The notes below the pieces were generated by a model that was given only the letters and a program-made list of their open reading frames with translations, was not told the DNA's origin and made no database searches. Positions 55,390 to 64,000 of a stretch of DNA of 64,000 nt are shown piece after piece (the stretch's first letter is position 1; each line of letters opens with the position of its first letter). Source of the stretch: Amborella trichopoda (lineage: Eukaryota > Streptophyta > Magnoliopsida > Amborellales > Amborellaceae); the NCBI RefSeq assembly GCF_000471905.2, contig NW_006497083.1, positions 2,128,203 through 2,192,202 of the forward strand, in the 5' to 3' direction. The position numbers and the translations under genes are program-made.

Positions 55390-55740
55390 ACCTACGCTGC
55401 TCTAGCCGATGCTGCTGTCTTCTTATCTAACCAGCATTGCTCTCTCTTCTCTTCCAATCGGCACTGCTCTCTCTTCTCTTCCAACCAACGCTGCTCTCTC
55501 TTCTCTCTCAACTGGCGCTGCTCCCTCTTCTCTTCCAACTGGCGCTGCTCTCTCTTCTCTTCCAACCAGTACTGCTCTCTCTTCTCTTCCAATCGGTGCT
55601 ACTCTCTCTTCTCTCTCAACCAGTGCTGCTATCTCTTCTCTTCCAACCGGCGCTGCTCTCTCTTCTCTTCCAACCGACGCTGCTTGCTCTTCTCTTCCAA
55701 CCGGCGCTGCTCTCTCTTCTCTTACCGGCGTTGCTCCTAA
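55390..55740. repeat. 27-bp minisatellite in the 3' LTR (about 12 units)
   Basis: The unit is close to GCTGCTCTCTCTTCTCTTCC followed by AACCGGC, 27 bp or nine codons, so all frames stay open on both strands. It is read as GREERAAPV repeats on the minus strand. The array near the LTR's 5' end (minus strand) is interrupted by few indels. Confidence 0.95.
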
Positions 55741-55879
55741 ACACGTGTGGCAATTCCTTAGATGGCAATATTCCACATGCCTTCAGTGCAGGGCGAAAAT
55801 CCTTATGCCTTCTCGCTCGACATTACATCTTTCTTCTAGCGCAGCGATACTGGCGTGGGAGAAAATTGTGGCCCTTACA

Positions 55880-55896
55880 TCATCCCCCCCCTTTAA
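55880..55896 (-). promoter_or_regulatory. Polypurine tract of the chromovirus
   Basis: The minus strand reads AAAGGGGGGGGATGA immediately before the 3' LTR start TGTAAG. This is the expected site of plus-strand DNA priming and is well preserved. Confidence 0.9.
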
Positions 55897-55929
55897 AGGG
55901 ATTTATTCCCCAAATTCATACTAACATTA

Positions 55930-56208
55930 GCTACAAAGGTGGGGGTATTTCTCCCTAATCTCCTCCTCTCGTTCCCATGTCGTTTCTTCCCTTGAATGAT
56001 ATTGCCATTATACTTAGACTAAAGGAATTTCTTTGTTGCGCAAGACTTGTAATCTTCTATCTAAAATCTCAATTGGTTGCTCAACATATGTCAAATCTTC
56101 CCTGAGCGGGTTTGGTTTATACTCCAAGACATGGGATGGGTCAGGTTGATATTTCATTAGCAGTGATATATGGAAGATATTATGGACACTAGCCAGTTCA
56201 GGTAGCAA
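55930..56208 (-). pseudogene. Integrase C-terminus and chromodomain of the chromovirus
   Basis: The frame 56208-56014 has the VHNIFHISLLMKYQPDPSHV block and the chromodomain start (ILDRRLQVLRNKEIPLV). A stop at 56014 and a second one soon after interrupt it. The text beyond (EETTWEREEEIREKYPHL at about 55980-55930) is the rest of the chromodomain. Chromodomains of this type are thought to steer integration toward marked chromatin. Confidence 0.85.
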
Positions 56209-56334
56209 GGCAAGTCAGTAAGCCACGTTTCCAATTCTTTCCAGGACTTCAAAAGGTCCAACGAATCGTGGGCTCAATTTCCCCTTTTTATCAAATTTCG
56301 TAACACCCTTGGTTGATGATACCTTTAGGAAGAC

Positions 56335-57330
56335 TCAATCCCCTACTTCAAACTCAAGGTCTCTCTGACGATTATCAACGTAGATTTTTTTCCGACTTTG
56401 AGCTATCTTGAGCCGCTCTCTAATCAAGGCAATCTTCTTAGACGTCAACTGAACCATTTCGGGCCCTAATAATCTTCTTTCGCCCACCTCGTCCCAACAG
56501 ACGGGCGACCTACACTTTCTTTCATACAGGGCCTCAGAAAGTGCCATCTAAATACTGACTTGGAAGTTGTTGTTGTAGGCAAATTCCATCAAGGGTAGAT
56601 GGTCTTCCCAGCTTCCCTTAAAGTCAGTGACACATGCCCTTAACATGTCTTCCAAGGTTTGAATGGTTCTCTTTGACTGTCCATCTGTTTGGGGGTAAAA
56701 GGTGGTGCTAAATGTAAGTCTGGTTCCCAATGCTGACTGCAAACTTGCCTAGAATCTGGAGGTGAATCTAGTGTCCTTGTCTGAGACAATGCTGATGGGC
56801 ACTCCGTGAAATCTCACAATTCCTCTAATGTAAAACTAGGCCAGTTTATCTAGAGTATAGGTCGTGCGAACTAGTAGAAGTGAGCAACCTTAGTTAATCG
56901 GTCCACTACGACTCAGATACTATCATGCCATGCACTTGATCTCAGTAATCCAAAAACAAAGTCTATTGTGATGTGTTCCCATTTCCATTCTGGTATGGGT
57001 AGGGGCTATAATAGTCCTACAGGTCTCTGATGTTCTGCCTTCACTTGCTGGCATGTCAAATACTTAGCGACAAACTGTGCCACATCTCACTTAATGTTGC
57101 TCCACCAGAAGGTCCTTTTCAAGTCTTAGTATATTTTTGTATTCCCTAGGTGTACCATGTAGTGGGAGTGGTGTGCTTCCTCAAGGATAGCCCTTTTTAT
57201 CTTCTCATCATTAGGATCACACACTCGGCCTCTAAACCTTAACAAGTCATCACTGCACATGGAAAAATCTTCTTTTTCTCCCATTTTTATTTCTTCAATG
57301 ATTTTTGTCAGTTGGGGATCTCCTTTTTGG
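56335..57330 (-). pseudogene. Integrase core of the chromovirus
   Basis: The frame 56742-56548 has [20 protein letters not shown] and [24 protein letters not shown], the block containing the end of the catalytic core. The frame 56547-56335 continues with EALYERKCRSPVCWDE. The N-terminal half (57330-56750) is recognisable only in pieces because of many stops. Non-functional. Confidence 0.8.
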
Positions 57331-57335
57331 GCCGC

Positions 57336-57923
57336 TCAAAATTTTTGAAGGAGTTGGGGTTCCATTCTTGAACATGATAGCATTCTTTCCCCCTCGCTAC
57401 GGGACTGAGATGGGTGCCATTCCACCACATCTTCCAATAGCTTGATCTCTCGAACCATCAAATGTGCCACGGAGACCACAACCTTTCGACTTAAAGCATC
57501 GGCTACTACATTAGTCTTGCCCGATTGGTAATCAATTGTACAGTAATAATTATTCAATAAGTCTATCCATCTTCTTTGCCTCATGTTTAGCTCTTTCTAG
57601 GAAAACAGGTACTTGAGACTCTTGTGGTCTGGGAACACCTTAAACTGAGCCCCATAGAGGTAGTGTCTCCAGATTTTTAACCTGAACACTACTACCGCGA
57701 GCTCTAAGTCGTGAGTGGGATAGTTCTGTTCATGCGGCTTTAGCTGTCTAGAGGCATAAACAATAACTTTATCTCTCTTCATAAATACACATCCGAGCCC
57801 TTTATGGGATGCATCGGTATAAACCACAAAGTCTTCATTTCCTTTGGGTAAGACTAATATTGGGGCTGTGACTAGTCTCTTCTTAAATTCCTGAAAACTC
57901 CTCTCACACTCCTCTGACCACAC
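57336..57923 (-). pseudogene. RNase H of the chromovirus
   Basis: The frame 57923-57597 carries [15 protein letters not shown] (Asp), [13 protein letters not shown] (Glu) and [10 protein letters not shown] (Asp). The frame 57584-57336 carries RQRRWIDLLNNYYCTIDY and NVVADALSRK (Asp). The catalytic acids are all visible, but there is a stop between the two frames. Confidence 0.9.
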
Positions 57924-57938
57924 AAATTTTACATTCTT

Positions 57939-59036
57939 CTAGGTCAGCTGAGTTAGGGGGACTGCTATTTTTGAGAATCCTTCTATAAAGCGCCTATAGT
58001 ACCTTGTCAGTCCCAGGAAGCTACGAACCTCGATCACAATTGTTGGCCTCTCCCACTTAAGTACGGCTTCAATCTCAAAGGGGTCGACTGTGATCTCATC
58101 ATTAGAAATAATGTGCCCAAAGAAGGCCACACTAGGGAGCCAAAACTCGTTCTTGCTCAACTTAGCATACAATCTTTCCGACTTCAAAGTTTGCAAGACC
58201 ATCCTTAGATGCTACTCATGCAATTCTTGACTCTTTGAATATATCAAGATATCATCGATAAACACCACTACAAAGTCATTTAGGAAGGGTCTGAACACCT
58301 TATTCATCAAATCCATGAACACAAGAGGGGCGTTGGTTAACCCGAACGGCATCACAAGAAAGCCATAGTGACTGTATCGAGTTCTGAAAGCGGTCTTTGG
58401 AATGTCTTTCTCCTTGACCCGCAATTGATGATAACCCTATCTGAGGTCAATATTTGAAAACACTTGGGCTACTTGGAGTTGGTCAAAGAGGTCGTCAATC
58501 TTAGGCAGAGGGTACTTATTTTTCATCGTCACTTGGTTCAACTGCCTATAGTCAATACATAATCTTAAGGACCCATCCTTTTTCTTCACAAACTGGACCG
58601 GTGCACCCCAGGGTAACACACTAGGTCAGATAAATCCCTTATTCAATAATTCCTGCAATTGCTCTTTTAACTCTTTCAATTCTGATGCGACCATTCTATA
58701 AGGGGCTTTAGAAATGGGAGCGGTGCCAGGTACTACCTCTATCTCGAACTCAATTTCTCTTTCTGGAGGTTGGGATGACAATTCTTCTAGGAACACCTCA
58801 GGGTATTCTATTACTATGGATATCTCTTCTAACTGGGTATGAACATCCCGATTCTCTACTACATATGCCAGATATCCTACACATCTCTTAGCCAAGAGAC
58901 GAGAGGCCTGAAGGGCATAGATAATATACAGAGGAGAAGTATCCCTAATGCCCTCAAGGTGTACTTTTGCTTGATCCGAATGTTTAAAGGTTACTGTCTT
59001 TTCATAGCAGTCAACGGTGGCATGGTGTGTAAACAA
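57939..59036 (-). pseudogene. Reverse transcriptase of the chromovirus
   Basis: Frames 59036-58626, 58619-58437, 58424-58212 and 58202-57939 follow each other with single stops between them. Blocks seen are [76 protein letters not shown] and the catalytic box [11 protein letters not shown]. The thumb follows (FLGLTRYYRRFIEGFSKIA). Damage is limited to about three stops, so it decayed later or more slowly than the integrase. Confidence 0.92.
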
Positions 59037-59318
59037 TCATTCCATGCCTAGAATTACATCAAAGCCTTGAATATCCAGGTGGATTAGGTCTACTGGTAGG
59101 TCACACCCATCAATTGTAATCTTACATTGTTTATATACTTTATCACTCTCCATAGAGCCTCCCACCGGTGTATATACTACTAAAGTATAATTGAGACATG
59201 TAGGTGCAGCATTCATGTAACGAGCAAAATGGGGTGCAACAAATGAATGAGAGGATTCAAGGTCAATTAAGACTTTAGCATTAATATCACAAATTAAGAA
59301 CATACCTCTGATCACCAA
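59037..59318 (-). pseudogene. Protease of the chromovirus
   Basis: An open 93-codon stretch with VLIDLESSHSFV where the active site normally reads D-T-G, so the catalytic triad is DLE in this copy. The downstream block FDVILGM is intact. Likely inactive. Confidence 0.85.
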
Positions 59319-59340
59319 GGTGGATGCTTTAGCCCCTTAT

Positions 59341-60335
59341 TCAGTTAGTGCGAACACTCGTCCTTGGGTCTTCGGGCAATCCTAGGTCTTCATCATTGGG
59401 CAGTCCTTCGCCCAGTGGCCAGACTTGCCGCATTTCAGACATACATCCTTCTTCCGATAGAATTCCGCGGCAGTGTGATTGCTTCTCCCACAATAAGTAC
59501 AAATCAGGCATCGATCGTTGTCTATATTGCATAGAAGACTCCTCAGAATTCTTGGGTTAGGTGGGTACAGTCTCCCTCTAGAGTTTCTTCTAGAAGACTA
59601 TCAGGGTTTCTTCCCAACTTTCTCGACGGTACTACTTTCGTCTTTCCTTCCTCCCTTACCCTGCGATCCTCACAGTCTTTTTCCATCTTTAGAGTATGGT
59701 CTACCATCGGGGTGTACGAATTTATATTGGTCGACATCACCCTACTTTTGATATCTAGTCGCAAACCCCTTTCTAATTTAGCTGCCTTCGCGCCTCGATA
59801 TTTATGATGAGGGCGCATACCTACAGAGTTTTGCGAATCGGGTGGCGTATTGTTCAACAGTTATGCCCCCTTGTTGGAGTTTGATGAATTCTACTTCCTT
59901 CATTTCCTTGACTGAATCGGGGAAGTACTTCGCGTCAAATGTTGTCAAGAAGTTTTCTCAGGTGACTTCGGTTCCTGTCTCCCTCCAAGTCTACTTTACC
60001 GAGTCCCACCAGTATTCTGCTTCCCCTTCCAACATAAAGGCCCCAAGCCTGACGTTTTGCTCATCTGAGCGGTGTAATACCTCTAAGATCTTCTCTATCT
60101 ATTTCTTCCACGTCTCAGTCTTCTCCACTCCTCGATGCCTTAAAAAGATTGGGGGTGCCATTCTCCTAAACCTCTCCATGAGGTTACTGTCATTCTGCTC
60201 TAGTGTAGGGGTAGACTGGGTTGGCATCAATTCCTTTATCATTTGGGTCATCGCCCCCAGAGTCTTGTAAAACTCACCGAGTGCCTCGGTGTTTTCATTA
60301 TTGGAACTCACGTTGTGATTGCGAGCTCTCAACAT
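59341..60335 (-). pseudogene. Gag of the chromovirus
   Basis: The frame 60335-60099 starts the protein (ATG at 60335). The middle (60099-59857) is frameshifted. The frame 59857-59543 carries the capsid C-terminal side (PPDSQNSVGMRPH, LERGLRLDIKSRV). Near 59400-59445 the minus strand encodes an intact CX2CX4HX4C zinc knuckle (CLKCGKSGHWAKDC), with a partial second knuckle just upstream (CTYCGRSNH). They lie in a different frame from the neighbouring open stretch. Confidence 0.85.
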
Positions 60336-60433
60336 CCCTTAACCTAGTCACAAGAACACCCAGTCACATGCCTACCCCAAAACTAATCTAAGGACTCTCT
60401 TAAACTTCCTAGGCAAAGAATCCTCTCTTGGCT

Positions 60434-60445
60434 GCTCTGAAACCA
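60434..60445 (-). promoter_or_regulatory. Primer-binding site of the chromovirus
   Basis: The minus strand reads TGGTTTCAGAGC a few bases after the 5' LTR end (60450). It is the initiator-tRNA-Met site with one substitution. Confidence 0.85.
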
Positions 60446-61239
60446 TATCTATCACAACACCGCCCCTGATCACCGTACCTACGCGGCGACAGGTGATCGA
60501 GCGTGGGCTCATGATTCAATGTAACGTTTGTCACTCAGGTAGGAGTGGACTCAACGCCTTTATATTCAAAAATCGAGCAAACCATGGAAGAGAGCTAAAG
60601 CCAACTAGTAGAAGAGTAAGAAAAAAAAAACTTTGCAACACCAAAATTCATAATATAAAAATCTTCCAAACTATTGCATTTAGTTCGAGGCATGTAGGCC
60701 CATTATTACACATATCCACTAAGAAAAAAACAAAACCAGGGCCAAACAGCATAAATGCATATCAAGTCATAATTTAGCATAAATGCATATCAAGTCAAGA
60801 CAGTGAATATGGACATTGCATTTAAACGGCAGTCATCACTAAATCAGTGCGATCAGAACCTTTAATTAGTGAAATCATAAACCATTCCATCATTATAATG
60901 TTAAACATTCCTTATAAAGAAATTCAATCATCACCCACGCACTCCCTAAATCACCTACTCCCGCAGAAGAGGCCCTATCCATCAGGCTAAGCCAACCCCT
61001 TGCTTAAGACCTCTACCATCACACAGGAGGAGGGTAATGACAAGCGGGCTGTCCACTTCGTAATACCTTCAACACACTCACACAGTCCCCAACAAGCATT
61101 GGGGTTTCGATAGGCCTTGACCTTGCAAGGCATCAATCACATATCATTTCATAAATCTAGAGTGCGACCTTTTATCCTCTCCCTTAACCCCTTCTTATCA
61201 TTATGCAGGTTAGGGGATATGCCGGCATCTCTTTCCTTA

Positions 61240-61620
61240 CTACCGATGAGTGTCCAATCGAGTAACAGGCAATATCATAGTATCATCCACTATCGGTGAG
61301 TGTCCCACAGAGTAGTAGCCAATATTCTCATCAATGTCTTGGTGAACCTAGCTTTCGCTACCGATGGGCTCAGGTCCCACCGCGTAGCGGCCAATGTTCC
61401 CCTTAATAAGGCTCGAGTCCCAATGTGTAGTGGTCAACACTCTCATCAATTTAACAACACAGTATCCACTACCGGCGAGTGTCCCACAGCATAGTGGTCA
61501 ATAACAATATAAGCATTGGCCATTCATCACATCATCATATCAGTATCCACTACCGGTGAGAGTCCCACCGCGTAGTGGTCAATAATAATATAAGCAGTAG
61601 CCATTCATTGTCTCATAACA
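61240..61620. repeat. Degenerate tandem repeats in the chromovirus LTR (right copy)
   Basis: Counterpart of the array at 53600-53960, with the same CTACCGGTGAGTGTCCCAC / GTAGTGGCCAAT units and one or two units changed by indels. Confidence 0.75.
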
Positions 61621-63029
61621 GATGGATCATATTTCATCATAACTTCATAGCATTTAGCAAAGGACATGCATTTCATAAGCTATCACAGGGAATTTACACA
61701 TAAGATTTCTCAGTAGCATTTAGCATTCATTGTTAATTCATTTCATCAGTATTGCTCTCGTGGCCCCTTTTTCTCACAAAGTGCAGTTTACACGGCATCA
61801 TTCACATATCTTTATGGCATTCACATTCATCATATATCAAGATAACTTAGCGTCACATGGTCATACAATGATGCAGAGACATGCCCCTCTTAGCGAGGGC
61901 GTAGCTCCCAATGTAGGGGGAGTTTCACAATGCCTCCAATATGAAACCTTGAGCTAATACACATTTCTTTACAAAAACAACGATTTGAAGAAATTTGGGT
62001 GCCATTTGATGGGTCAATAGCTCAGTAAAAAGGGAGCCTTAATTGTAGGAAATTTCCATGCAACAGTGCGCAGTGATGTATTCGAGCATTTCGTGTCATA
62101 GCTCAAAATCCGTGGGGAGTTTCAAACATATCAAAACATGCAACTTTAAGTACATTCATAAATCTTTCAAATGGCGATAATTTCAAAGTTTTTTGAATAC
62201 CATTAGCTAGGTCAAAAGCATTACCCAATGAGGGCCATAGTGGCTGGAAATAGCAATGACTGTGAACAGTGACACACCTCGACATTTAGGGTCATATCTT
62301 TTTATCCATGCAAAATATTATCATGGCCAAAGAAGTAAACTTGGAGTATACACACATGTCTTTCATTTGAGATTGATTTGGTCCTATTTTGATGCCATTT
62401 GGTCATCGAACATATAGTTACAAAAACATTCACAATTTTAGAAATTCACATTCTCAAGTTTATATATTTTTAAAGAACACTTAATGTCTCTTAGCCAAGT
62501 TACACTTTGAGCTTGGAACCTTATTCGTGATAAGGAGTCTCATAGTGAGCGATTTCATGAGTTGCCATAAATAAAAGATCAAACACATGGTAAACACAGT
62601 CATGGCATTGAGAAGCACAAACTGAAACTTCAACCTCATGTTAATCCATTCATTCTTCACATTTTCCTTTATATCATCTAATTCATTTCAACATTTTTAC
62701 AACACTCATGGATGCATAAAGCTAAACCCACTTACCTTGACTTCTCACGGTATCACAAATCCTCACTCATGGCCTTCACGGGCTTTCCTTGGCTTCACCA
62801 GTGGGCTGTCTTGAAGGGGCAGCAATGAACTTTAAGAGAGAGGGAAAAGTTGAGAAAAATGGGAGAGACCTGTGTTGCCCAAGGCTTAAAAAGAGAGGGT
62901 GGTTGGAAAACATTGTGGCTGACGTAATAACGCATTGCTCTGATACGTACGGGGTGGCTCTAACATGTACAGAGGCTGTACGTTTAACTAAAACACTCCC
63001 GACGTTGCACTATCAAACATCCAACTGGC

Positions 63030-63670
63030 GTTGCTCCAGCCGGCTCTCCTCCAACCGGCACTGCTCTCTCTTATCTTCCAACCGATACTACTCTCTCTTC
63101 TCTTCCAATCAGCGTTGCTCTCTCTTCTCTCCCAACCGGCTCTGCTCTCTCTTCTCTTTTAACTAGCGCTGCTCCCTCTTCTCTTCCAACCGGTGCTGCT
63201 CTCTCTTCTCTTTCAATCGGCACTACTCTCTCTTCTCTCCCAACTAGCGCTACTCTCTCTTCTCTTCCAACCGGCGCTGCTCTCTCTTCTCTAGCAACCA
63301 GTGCTACTCTCTCTTCTCTCGCAACCGGTGCTGCTCTCCCTTTTCTCCCAATCGGCGCTGCTCTCTCTTCTCTTTTCTTCCAACTGGCGTTGCTCTCTCT
63401 TTTCTTCCAACCAGCGCTGCTCTCTATTCTCTTCCAACTGGCGCTACTCTCTCTTCTCTCTCAACCGGTGCTGCTCTCTCTTCTCTCCCAACCGTCACTG
63501 CTCTCTCTTCTCTTCTAACCAGCGCTGCTCTCTCTTCTCTCCCAACCGGCGCTACTCCCTCTTCTCTTCCAACCGGTGCTGCTCTCTCTTCTATTCCAAT
63601 CAGCACTGGTCTCTCTTATCTCCCAGCCGACGCTATTCTCTCTTCTCTTCCAACCGGCACTGCTCCTAAA
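63030..63670. repeat. 27-bp minisatellite in the 5' LTR (about 23 units)
   Basis: Same unit as at 55390-55740, close to GCTGCTCTCTCTTCTCTTCC followed by AACCGGC. The extra roughly 270-290 bp here, about ten units, accounts for nearly all of the length difference between the two LTRs. Confidence 0.95.
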
Positions 63671-63808
63671 CACGTGTGGCAATTCCTCAGACGGCAATCC
63701 TCCACACGCCTTTCGCACACAGCAAAAATACTTACGCCATCTCGCTCGACATTACATCTTTCTTCTCGCGTGATGATACTGGCTTGTGAGAAAATTGTGG
63801 CTCTTACA

Positions 63809-64000
63809 GGTTGCCATTAAAAAGACTCATTCCAATTGCATTTCACTAATAGAGACAATCAGCCTCCCACTATATTCTATATCAGGAAAGTTTTTTATGC
63901 TTCCCCTACAATATAGAAGTTCTATCCTCCCCCTACCATCCAGCCGTCCAATTTTGATTCAGAGAGCCACTCACCATTTGATCTTATATCTGATGTATCA
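63809..64000. other. Right flank of the chromovirus
   Basis: Non-coding. It contains CACTAATAGAGACAATCAGCC, which resembles the left flank text (CACTAATAGAGACAGCTTG at 52775-52792). The target was therefore inserted into a locally repeated sequence. Confidence 0.4.

Larger units (their letters stand above)
52793..55879 (-). repeat. 3' LTR of the chromovirus
   Basis: Collinear with 60450-63808 except for an unrelated block at about 53100-53262 and fewer copies of the 27-bp minisatellite. It starts TGTCACGACCCC on the plus strand and ends GGCCCTTACA. Diverged CTACCGGTGAGTGTCCCAC / GTAGTGGCCAAT repeats occupy 53600-53960. Reading frames within it are repeat artefacts. Confidence 0.92.
52793..63808 (-). 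mobile_element. Ty3-gypsy chromovirus (Tekay/Del-like)
   Basis: LTRs of 3087 bp (52793-55879) and 3359 bp (60450-63808) start TGTAAG on the minus strand and end TGACA or TGATA. A PBS (60434-60445) and a polypurine tract (55880-55896) lie in the correct positions. The flanking pentamers gcttg (52788-52792) and ggttg (63809-63813) agree at 4 of 5. The order on the minus strand is gag with zinc knuckle, protease, RT, RNase H, integrase, chromodomain. Long LTRs, an iMet-type PBS and the ILDR...LRNK..PLV chromodomain pattern fit the Tekay/Del lineage. All frames are broken. Confidence 0.92.
60450..63808 (-). repeat. 5' LTR of the chromovirus
   Basis: Collinear with 52793-55879. In place of the left LTR's block at 53100-53262 it has an unrelated stretch at about 60740-60890 that includes a repeated ATAAATGCATATCAAGTCA. 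It carries a longer minisatellite (63030-63670). By eye, flanking parts match at about nine in ten positions. Confidence 0.92.

Noticed and set aside
55409..55958. Long overlapping open frames on both strands (up to 173 codons)
   Set aside because: They are produced by the 27-bp minisatellite, whose unit length is a multiple of three. The frames have low complexity and no counterpart of constant length in the other LTR.
63301..63773. Long plus-strand Ser/Leu-rich frames
   Set aside because: Same minisatellite effect in the 5' LTR of the chromovirus.
1..64000. tRNA or rRNA genes, organellar insertions
   Set aside because: No cloverleaf with A and B boxes, rRNA core sequence or chloroplast/mitochondrial gene text was recognised by reading; a dedicated search was not possible.

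Overview
The window is nuclear DNA from a flowering plant with a large, repeat-rich, AT-rich genome. The evidence is plant-type LTR retrotransposons (a Tat-like and a Tekay/Del-like Ty3-gypsy element, plus copia remains), plant-type LINEs, hAT and foldback MITEs, and one compact gene for a Cys-rich protein of a kind I recall from plants. A eudicot seems likely, but the species cannot be resolved by eye. About two thirds of the sequence can be assigned to transposable elements. Almost all of them are decayed, and most lie on the minus strand.

Layout: (1) 515-21723 is a nest. An outer copia-type element with 2.4-kb LTRs and an iMet-type primer-binding site contains a 13.2-kb Tat-lineage Ty3-gypsy element at 5164-18404. 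The inner element has gag, protease, RT, archaeal-type RNase H and integrase remains, and tandem repeats in its 3' spacer. (2) 21724-30360 is mostly AT-rich intergenic DNA with a LINE tail and a cluster of MITE/foldback elements (26.3-29.1 kb). (3) 30361-31480 is a plus-strand LINE RT remnant. It is followed by a pseudogene of the splicing factor CWC22 (31968-32745) that lacks the MIF4G part. (4) 35583-37595 is a non-autonomous hAT element with GC-rich terminal inverted repeats and three tandem BED zinc-finger units on the minus strand. (5) 42194-42580 (minus) is the only convincing host gene. It encodes 128 residues with an N-terminal hydrophobic segment and ten cysteines, mostly in CX3C spacing. 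A hAT MITE lies just upstream. (6) 45794-46859 is a pair of copia LTRs with almost no internal region. (7) 46925-49885 is a 5'-truncated minus-strand LINE with RT and RNase H, abutting a 653-bp near-palindrome at 49886-50538. (8) 52793-63808 is an 11-kb Tekay/Del-like chromovirus. It has LTRs longer than 3 kb, an intact polypurine tract and PBS, degenerate gag-pol and a chromodomain remnant. The 27-bp minisatellite inside its LTRs differs in length between the two copies.

No operon-like or defence system is present. The observations most worth following are the CX3C gene, the BED-array hAT element, the CWC22 relic, the long hairpin, the in-frame duplication inside the Tat RT, and the tandem arrays carried by both gypsy elements. 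Statements about identity between repeats are by eye. LTR ages and family names need alignment.
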